Part shown: positions 59,101 to 64,000 of the stretch, one piece after another | Layout: every line of letters begins with the position of its first letter | Position numbering within the stretch: the first letter of the stretch is position 1 | DNA from: Ahaetulla prasina | Taxonomy: Eukaryota; Chordata; Lepidosauria; Squamata; Colubridae | Reading direction: 5' to 3' | Assembly: GCF_028640845.1 (NCBI RefSeq) | Contig: NC_080539.1 | Span: forward strand, 194,751,436-194,815,435 | Length of the DNA: 64,000 bases | Program-made: the position numbers and the translations under genes | The notes under the pieces: model-generated | Told to the model about the DNA's origin: nothing | What the model saw: only the letters and a program-made list of their open reading frames with translations | The model's database searches: none

Positions 59101-61087
59101 TGAATGTGCAACTAAGAGGGAGAAATTAGTTTGTCACCTGTTTGACTGAAATCCTTCTTCAATACTGCTCTTCAAAGATAATTTTGATAATTCATCTAAG
59201 GCATTTTTGTATTCCTTGCAACTGAAAATAAGCAAATAGAGGTTTTATTCAAATGGTTCAATTCCATAGTTTAAAGTATGAGTGGGCACCATGCAAAGAG
59301 ATAGTTAAAAGTATTATTGGGAAGATAAACTTGTTTCTTAGTTGTAGTACTTTGAACTTTGGACTTCAAGAGGTAATTCTCATGTACTCCTGCACGTTTT
59401 TGTAATGCAAATACTCAAGCAATTATTTCTGCTTACCTGTGTCTTCCCTGCTCCGGATAGTCTGAAGGAGGATGATAGAAAGGGCATCAAGTTGGTCAAT
59501 TGGGGTGGGGGAAGAATGGATCCTCTAGTCTTCCCAATGACTTTACAGCAGTGATGACAAAGCTACCTGTCTGATCATTCCAAAAGCTCTAGAGCAGAGG
59601 TGTCAAACTCGATCATGTCACATATCACAACGTTTTTTGCCTTTGCGGAGCCGGGGTGGGTGTGGTCTGCCCATGAGGCATCTGGCCCGCGAGCCACCAG
59701 TTTGACACCCTGATCTAGAGCAGGGGTCTCCAACCTTGGTCCCTTTAAGACTTGTGGACTTCAACTCCCAGAGTCCCTCAGCCAGCGAAGCAACTGACAA
59801 CTGATCTAGAGGATGGTGCAAAAGCACCTTGCCTTCAGTAGAATGCAGCAGAATTCAAGGGGCTGTAACAAAGTCTGAGTTCCCAATAGTAGAAAACTGC
59901 CTCTGTGACAGCTTCAGAAAAAATTCTTGATTTGCAAAGTCCTCAGGATATACTATATTTGGGTACTATATTTTGGTATATTAGATTGTAGCATAAGTCT
60001 AAGATCACTGCTGATGCGCAGATGAGACAAGAACTTTTTGCCCTGCCTACTTTCATGTAGATAAAGATGACTTGCATGATGGAGGTGAAGCATTATGAAG
60101 AACATGTATTCACATAACCTCTGGCTGAAGTAGGAGGTGATCAGCTTTAGTGAAAAAAATAAAAAAACACAAAATAAGCCAGAAATGGCTTATGAAAACT
60201 TTAGATGGTACATGATCAAATATGAAGACGTATGTGATCAATATGAAATGATCAAATCCACCTGTTTCTAAAAGAACACCTAAAACCCAATTTAAATATG
60301 TTTTAAAAACTGTAGACATACAGGGTCTTTCTGTGGAGAAATGGTTGCCATATTTCTACTAGTATAATAATTAAGAGGTTTAACAAAAAGTCAAGCCAAC
60401 TCAAGGCATGGAGTTTATTAAGAAATAAATTTTCCATTTTCCAATTTTATCAGCCTTTTAGCAGATGAAATTTTATTTAAGAAAATGATCCAGTCAAATA
60501 ATATTAATCTAATCTGGCAGCTATACTATGCCGCATTTAAACTGACCCACCAGAAGGAAACAGGTAATTTTGGGTACTAAGAAAGTTAGTAGGGCTCATG
60601 TTATATTGAAGTATAATAACGTATTTGTTCGTTTGTTTATTCCATTCTTCATATAAACTGTAACAAAGTCAGATACAAATGAAATAAAATATTCAATTGG
60701 AACATACAATATTTGTATGCTCCCTCTCCACCAAATGCATAGGTGGAGTCTAGATGAGTGCTCTTGGTAAAGAAAGCTTTAAAAAGAGGTCGGACAGGGT
60801 AGAAGCAGCAGTCCGTTAAACAAGATGGATCAAATGATTTAGCACTGTGCTTTAAAGACTCAAAAGCAAGCCAAGAATTTGTCTTTCTGAATGTGGAAAA
60901 AGAAAAGTATCGGGCTTCTACTCCCACAATCTCAACAGGGAACCATTAGGCTGAAAAAGATTTCTAGGATCAAAGCAGGAAACCAACATACCTAAGAGCA
61001 AAGGCGATGATGGAGCTTGGTTCCTTTTCACAGACAGCAATAGGAACCCGTTCGTGCTCATACATTAAGTAATGCTTGTCGGGTTCG
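41000..61087 (-). CDS. PIKFYVE: PIKfyve phosphoinositide kinase, last 11 coding exons
   Basis: Phosphatidylinositol-3-phosphate 5-kinase, which makes PI(3,5)P2 on endosome and lysosome membranes. The in-phase exon chain is 61087-60992, 57398-57315 (or the copy 59221-59138), 51180-51089, 50297-50133, 49112-49053, 45703-45527, 45327-45224, 44933-44805, 44167-43906, 41643-41569 and 41115-41000. It encodes the linker before the kinase and the complete kinase domain: [10 protein letters not shown] with the ATP-site lysine, the catalytic DLKGS motif, [11 protein letters not shown], the specificity loop ([10 protein letters not shown]) and the C-terminus [10 protein letters not shown]. The gene ends about 5 kb before PTH2R on the same strand. 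Two of the exons lie in a tandem duplication and are present twice. Upstream exons (FYVE, DEP and chaperonin-like parts) are off the right edge. Confidence 0.95.
41569..41643 (-). CDS. PIKFYVE: PIKFYVE exon b: specificity loop
   Basis: 75 bases encoding [20 protein letters not shown] then ILGGQ, the activation/specificity loop that selects the lipid substrate. Acceptor CACATCAG, donor GTAGGT. Confidence 0.96.
41693..42684 (+). mobile_element. 5'-truncated CR1/L2-group LINE, family A
   Basis: Encodes the C-terminal part of a non-LTR reverse transcriptase ([74 protein letters not shown]). A 3'UTR with the stem GCCCTGAGTCCTTCGGG and an (AAT)n tail follows. It lies antisense in the PIKFYVE intron between exons b and c. 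It belongs to the same family as the LINE at 52011-56694 and shows what that copy lacks. Confidence 0.88.
43018..43412. repeat. 395-bp imperfect inverted repeat
   Basis: The left arm (43018-43165) and right arm (43255-43412) are reverse complements with some divergence. For example, ggtccccataggccttgggc pairs with gccaaggcctgtggggacc and ctctgttgttggg with cagcaacagag. Probably a foldback MITE. PIKFYVE intron between exons b and c. Confidence 0.75.
43906..44167 (-). CDS. PIKFYVE: PIKFYVE exon c: catalytic core
   Basis: 262 bases encoding [20 protein letters not shown], the catalytic DLKGS motif, followed by the conserved core to [20 protein letters not shown]. The aspartate in IIDYSL is the conserved metal-binding residue. 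Acceptor CTATTAG, donor GTATGT, phase 1 at the end. Confidence 0.97.
44290..44590 (+). mobile_element. hAT-type MITE, probable
   Basis: Starts tagtgatggctaacctttttgc, a common hAT end, then GC-rich sequence (tggcacatgatggccc). The right end is not defined. PIKFYVE intron between exons c and d. Confidence 0.5.
44805..44933 (-). CDS. PIKFYVE: PIKFYVE exon d
   Basis: 129 bases (43 codons) encoding [40 protein letters not shown] and MAQ. Acceptor TTTCAG, donor GTGAAT, phase 0 at both ends. Confidence 0.96.
45224..45327 (-). CDS. PIKFYVE: PIKFYVE exon e: ATP-site lysine
   Basis: 104 bases encoding [20 protein letters not shown] and then [15 protein letters not shown]. The lysine in FILKQM is the conserved ATP-binding residue of PIP kinases. 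Acceptor TTTAG, donor GTAAGA, phase 0 at the end. Confidence 0.96.
45527..45703 (-). CDS. PIKFYVE: PIKFYVE exon f: start of kinase domain
   Basis: 177 bases encoding [40 protein letters not shown] and [18 protein letters not shown]. It includes the glycine-rich nucleotide-binding loop ([10 protein letters not shown]). Acceptor TTTGCAG, donor GTAGCT. Confidence 0.95.
46114..46645. mobile_element. hAT-type MITE, 532 bp
   Basis: Inverted ends caggggtgtcaaactc and gagtttgacaccccg. 8-bp flanks gtatataa / gtatatag (7 of 8). PIKFYVE intron between exons f and g. Confidence 0.82.
47480..47812. mobile_element. MITE with long inverted ends
   Basis: Left end ataccatatttttcagac...ataaaacacacc, right end the complement of taccgtatttttcgcac with ataagatgcac: about 30 bp of imperfect inverted repeat. 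This looks like the 'ccgtatttttcgc' hAT family. It sits in another interspersed repeat (about 47280-47900) that shares sequence with 5940-6030 and 7850-7990. Confidence 0.7.
49053..49112 (-). CDS. PIKFYVE: PIKFYVE exon g
   Basis: 60 bases encoding [20 protein letters not shown], the segment just before the kinase domain. Acceptor TTTTCCAG, donor GTAAGT, phase 1 at both ends. Confidence 0.93.
50133..50297 (-). CDS. PIKFYVE: PIKFYVE exon h
   Basis: 165 bases encoding [40 protein letters not shown] and [14 protein letters not shown]. The short repeat [10 protein letters not shown] stands where human has a less repeated sequence. Acceptor CTTTAG, donor GTACAA, phase 1 at the end. Confidence 0.95.
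50938..51010 (+). mobile_element. Truncated hAT-type end at duplication breakpoint
   Basis: Begins caggggtcaccaatctttcg, as do hAT MITEs, and stops at the left breakpoint of the PIKFYVE duplication (51015). Confidence 0.6.
51089..51180 (-). CDS. PIKFYVE: PIKFYVE exon i, proximal copy (A), intact
   Basis: 92 bases encoding [20 protein letters not shown] and then [10 protein letters not shown], a Ser/Thr/Gln-rich linker. The acceptor is TTTCCAG and the donor is GTAAGA after a single C. That C plus CA of the next exon gives Pro (EAEQ-P-KKPYG). This is the copy that keeps the reading frame. Confidence 0.9.
52011..56694 (-). mobile_element. CR1/L2-group LINE, internally deleted, inserted in PIKFYVE
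   Basis: Flanked by a perfect 27-bp target duplication (51984-52010 and 56695-56721). The empty site is kept in the duplicate copy near 58525. On the minus strand the order is: GC-rich 5'UTR, a GGCAG pentamer array, an apurinic endonuclease domain ([21 protein letters not shown], about 54340-53800), then reverse-transcriptase pieces ([39 protein letters not shown]). The frame then jumps straight to the C-terminal part ([15 protein letters not shown]), so the YADD core is missing. The frame is also broken in places. The 3' end stops short of the usual tail seen at 42600-42684. Confidence 0.9.
54998..56380. repeat. (GGCAG)n pentanucleotide array, about 1.37 kb
   Basis: About 270 copies of GGCAG (CTGCC on the LINE sense strand), almost perfect. 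Variants are few: ggccagg near 55010 and 55030, a T at about 55413, two changes near 55448-55455, and irregular ends. It lies in the 5' part of the LINE. A unit of 5 without stops leaves all six frames open, so the 470-536-residue open frames across it (GRAGQ or CPALP repeats) are not genes. Confidence 0.98.
57315..57398 (-). CDS. PIKFYVE: PIKFYVE exon j, proximal copy (A)
   Basis: 84-base exon with the same product as the 59138-59221 copy and intact splice sites. It is separated from its partner exon i (51089-51180) by the 4.7-kb LINE insertion. AG left over at its end plus T from exon i gives the Ser codon of SVAESRVK. Confidence 0.88.
57625..57718 (-). pseudogene. PIKFYVE: PIKFYVE exon i, distal copy (B), frameshifted
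   Basis: Duplicate of exon i with the same acceptor (TTTCCAG) and donor (GTAAG), but 94 bases instead of 92. The bases near 57664-57668 differ from copy A by a net gain of two, so the frame after LPE shifts (SRMWGRQ... in place of TNVGQAS...). Splicing this exon into the mRNA would break the PIKFYVE reading frame. It may be a dead duplicate or an assembly error. Confidence 0.8.
59138..59221 (-). CDS. PIKFYVE: PIKFYVE exon j, distal copy (B)
   Basis: 84 bases encoding [20 protein letters not shown] then EEGFQSN. Acceptor TTTTCAG and donor GTGACA are intact. It is the second copy made by the tandem duplication. By eye the exon sequence matches the 57315-57398 copy. Either copy of j can splice in frame to the intact exon i at 51089-51180. 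Confidence 0.85.
59595..59803. mobile_element. Two abutting hAT-type MITEs sharing a target site
   Basis: MITE 1 is 59595-59712 (cagaggtgtcaaactc ... agtttgacaccctg). MITE 2 is 59721-59803 (caggggtctccaacc ... caactg). The 8-mers before, between and after are ctctagag, atctagag and atctagag. Confidence 0.8.
60992..61087 (-). CDS. PIKFYVE: PIKFYVE exon k (most upstream in window)
   Basis: 96 bases encoding [20 protein letters not shown] and then [11 protein letters not shown], just upstream of the kinase linker. Acceptor TAATGTAG, donor GTATGT, ending in phase 2. It joins in frame to exon j (SCKEY...). Confidence 0.95.
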
Positions 61088-61280
61088 CTACATTAAGGAT
61101 ACAAAAATTATAACATGTTATTTGTTTACAACAAGCAAGTCTGCGTCACAGATTTCTCAGATGCAAGAAAACTTTGAATTTAAAATAATTTCTACCCCCT
61201 AAAACAGAAAATGAAGCAGAAGAACCTCATTGGCCTCTTTCACTATATTTTTAAAAGTAAATTATTGGGGGAAGGAGAAA

Positions 61281-62897
61281 TTTATTTATTTATTTTGTCA
61301 CAACATCATATAAAAAGGATTATATAGTATATAAACATATACCGTATATACTCGAATATAAGCCGATCCGAGTATAAGCCGAGGTCCCCAATTTTACCCC
61401 AAAAACTGGGGTAAACTGGGGACTCGAGTATAAGCCGAGGGTGAGAAATGAGGCACCTACCGGTTGGGGAAAGCCTCCCTCCCTCAGCTGAGAAGGCTGG
61501 CGGCTCCCCCGCCCCGCTCTCTCACTGCACCGGCAGGGCTTCCGTCCGGTAAAATGTGAAAAAAAGAAGAAAAAAAAACTCGAGTATAAGCCGATCCGAG
61601 TATAAGCCGAGGGCTTAAAAAAACAAAACCTAGAGTATAAGCCGTATAGACCCGAGTATAAGGAGGGGCGTTTTTCAGCACAAAAACGTGTTGAAAAAGG
61701 ATTATATAGTATATAAACATATATATGAGTAAATATTAGGAGGTATAAGCATCAATATATATATAGGAAGAAGAAAAGAAAAACAATAGGACAGGAACGG
61801 TAGGCACATTTGTGCGCTTATGCATGCCCCTTATGGTCCTCTTAGGAATGGGGTGAGGTCAATAGTAGAAAGTTTTTGGTTAAAGCTTTTAGGATTATGG
61901 GAAGAGACCACAGAGTCAGGTAAAGTATTCCAAGCACTGATGATTCTGTTACAGAAGTCATATTTTCTGCAATCTAGATTAAAGTGGTTAACATTAAGTT
62001 TAAATCTGTTGGTTGCTCTTGTATTATTGCAATTAAAGCTGAAGTAGTCTTTAACAGGAAGGACATTACAATAGATGATTCTATGAGTTAAACTTAGGTC
62101 TTGTCGAAGGCAACGGAGTTCCAAGTTTTCTAAGTCTAGGATTTCAAATCTGGTGGGATAAGGTATTTTGTTGTTTTCAGAGGAATGAAGAACTCTTCTC
62201 GTAAAATATTTCTGGACACGCTCAATTGTATTGATGTCAGAGATGTGGTGAGGGTTCCAAACAGGTGAGCTGTATTCTAGAATTGGTCTAGCAAATGTTT
62301 TATATGCTCTGGTTAGTAGTGTAGTGTTTTTGGAGAAGAAGCTATGCAAGATTAGGTTTACAACTCTTAGAGCCTTTTTTGCTATGTAGTTACAGTGGGC
62401 TTTGGCACTTAGATCATTTGACATGAAAACTCCAAGGTCTTTAACGGGGTGGGGGTCATCTGTAAGGTAATGTCCATCAAGTATGTACTTAGTGTTTGGG
62501 TTCTTTTTTCCAATATGTAAGACTGAGCATTTGCTGATTGAGATCTGGAGTTGCCAAGTTTTAGACCAAGTGGTTAGATGATCAAGGTCTTTTTGGATGA
62601 TAGATGCATTGTCTGTGGTGTTAAATAGTTTGACATCGTCAGCAAAGAGAACACAATTACTTGTGATATGGTCACAAAGATCATTAATGTATAGTATGAA
62701 GAGTGTTGGTCCAAGGACGCTGCCTTGAGAAACGCCACTCTTGACAGGAACAGGATTTGATAGAGCATTGCCAATTTTGACCACTTGTTGTCTGTTAGAC
62801 AGAAAAGCAGATATCCATTTGTGAAGGGGTCCTGAAATGCCATAGGATTTTAGTTTTAGGAGAAGTTTATCGTGTACTACTGAGTCAAAAGCTGTTT
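61281..62897 (-). mobile_element. 5'-truncated CR1-group LINE, family B
   Basis: A continuous reverse-transcriptase frame runs from about 62894 to 61831. It includes SGVSQGSVLGP, LFILYINDL, the active site as FADD, ISKCSVLHIGKKN, NRIISAWNTLP and the C-terminus. The 3'UTR ends in a (TTTA)n tail (as AAAT repeats) at 61281-61297. The 5' end is truncated inside the RT domain. A second insertion (61342-61693) splits the 3'UTR. It lies in the PIKFYVE intron upstream of exon k, in the same sense. Confidence 0.88.
61342..61693. mobile_element. 352-bp interspersed element inside LINE 3'UTR
   Basis: Flanked by a perfect 30-bp direct repeat (61312-61341 and 61694-61723). It contains four or more copies of the motif CGAGTATAAGCCGA, and a 10-11-bp hairpin (ttttcagcac / gtgttgaaaa) at its right end. 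I recognise it as a widespread amniote repeat type but cannot name the family. Confidence 0.75.
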
Positions 62898-62984
62898 ATT
62901 GTTTATTGGAGAGTAGGTTGTTAGTTTCTAATATATAAAATATAGAGCTTCTTCCAGGTGACTATAGGGGTAGTCTTTATGATT

Positions 62985-63650
62985 TTTATTGTTTTATCCA
63001 AGTATAAAATATAAAGGAAAATGAAAATAGAAAATTAGGGGAAGGAAAAAGACTGGAAGGGAAGAAAATATGAGATACAAGGGGGGGGGAACATTGACTT
63101 CTGACTCTTTTTAGCACAGTACAGGATAACAACATTACAGCATCAACTTTTTACTTTTACACATTAGTATATACTAGCCATTTCTATAACAACTAATCTA
63201 TCTAATTGGCAAAACCAAAGTCAAAGTTTCATTTTTTTCATCACAAGCACAAAATCCACAAGTGATTTCCAAACAAAAAAACATAATTAAATATATTCTC
63301 CTCTCCCGATAAAGCAATCAATTTATCCATTTATGCTTTTTTCCCCTTGCTGTGGAAATACTTATATTTCTGTTTGCACTTAATAATCTTTATAAACTAC
63401 CACCATTTATAATAACAAAATTCATTGTATTCTTTCAGATTTTTTAACCTGAAAGGGAAAAATACTTTTCCCCAACCATTTTAAAACACTAAACTTTTCT
63501 TTAAAAAACATTTTTAAGATCAAAAAGTTCTAATACATCTTTTTGTTATCTTCCTCTTAACATACATACTTTAAAGTTCACTTTCAATCAGACCAATAAA
63601 ATTCCAATTAATTCCAATTAACACATGAAATAACTTTTAATTTAGCTATG
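62985..63650. other. AT-rich stretch, possible retroposon 3' part
   Basis: AT-rich DNA starting gggtagtctttatgattttt, similar in texture to the AT-rich part of the 26-28-kb retroposon. No open frame or defined end is seen. Confidence 0.35.
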
Positions 63651-63659
63651 ATATTAGCT

Positions 63660-64000
63660 ATAATATTTGGATATTTGCCGTCAGCTAGGCAGTGTCGTCT
63701 GGCGACGCCCAGGGGAAGGGCCTTCTCTGTGGGGGCTCCCACCCTCTGGAACGAACTCCCCCCAGGACTCCGTCAACTTCCGGACCTCCGGACCTTCCGT
63801 CGCGAGCTCAAGACACATTTATTCATCTGTGCAGGACTGGCGTAGATTTTAAATTTTATAGGGGTTTTAAATTGGTCTTAATATTTATATTTCTAGTTTT
63901 AATAATTGGGCATTAGAATAAGTTTTTTAATGTTTATTTTAAATTGTATATAAGTGTTTTATATGCCTGTGAACCGCCCTGAGTCCTTCGGGAGATAGGG
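63660..64000 (+). mobile_element. Family A LINE 3' fragment, cut by window end
   Basis: Encodes [20 protein letters not shown] and the [10 protein letters not shown]-terminus. The family 3'UTR ends in GCCCTGAGTCCTTCGGG at the window edge. It lies antisense in the PIKFYVE intron upstream of exon k. Confidence 0.85.

Larger units (their letters stand above)
51015..59377. repeat. Tandem duplication of a 1.8-kb PIKFYVE segment (two exons)
   Basis: Copy A is 51015-57550, interrupted by a LINE at 52011-56694. Copy B is 57551 to about 59377. Without the LINE, both units are about 1.83 kb and nearly identical by eye. Each carries one exon i and one exon j. The boundaries share only about 3-4 bases (taa). 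A truncated hAT-type end (50938-51010) abuts the left breakpoint. Either a recent tandem duplication or two haplotypes joined by the assembler. Confidence 0.9.

Noticed and set aside
62985..63650. Search for a further PIKFYVE exon right of 61087
   Set aside because: Only LINE and AT-rich sequence is seen; no acceptor/donor-framed conserved peptide.

Overview
The window is nuclear DNA of a vertebrate, most likely a squamate reptile and probably a snake. Two conserved vertebrate genes with many exons lie on the minus strand. Around them are repeat types typical of squamates: tRNA-derived SINEs, CR1/L2-group LINEs with microsatellite tails, short hAT-type MITEs with 8-bp target duplications, a sushi-type chromovirus, a Tigger transposon and an apparent DIRS relic. 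The organism call is inference. The gene calls rest on exon sequence, splice sites and reading phase.

Layout. Reading right to left (minus strand), the 3' part of PIKFYVE comes first: 11 coding exons from 61087 to the stop codon at 41000-41002, covering the pre-kinase linker and the whole PIP-kinase domain. About 5 kb further on comes PTH2R. Its first exon (start codon at 36051) sits in a CpG-rich block. Exons 2-8 follow between 16495 and 4698, ending in transmembrane segment 5. The remaining PTH2R exons lie beyond the left edge and the upstream PIKFYVE exons beyond the right edge. From memory, human 2q34 has the same head-to-tail PIKFYVE-PTH2R arrangement.

Mobile DNA. PTH2R intron 1 (19.5 kb) holds a nest of insertions. 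A Tigger transposon (18312-29699) contains a hAT MITE, a complete Ty3/gypsy chromovirus (19499-24864, TSD AAGAT) and an ORF-less L1-like retroposon (26128-28730, 16-bp TSD). A later 760-bp tandem duplication runs across three of these layers. In PIKFYVE, a 1.8-kb segment with two coding exons is tandemly duplicated (51015-59377). One copy is split by a 4.7-kb CR1/L2-group LINE (52011-56694, 27-bp TSD) whose 5' part carries about 1.37 kb of GGCAG pentamer repeat. The other copy keeps the unoccupied site. One duplicated exon has a 2-nt frameshift.

Caution. The two LTRs of the chromovirus differ almost only by single-base length changes. The near-identical tandem copies, with and without the LINE, are also what an assembler makes from two haplotypes. 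Some oddities (broken gag-pol frames, the frameshifted exon copy, the tandem copies) may therefore be technical, and this is marked where it applies.
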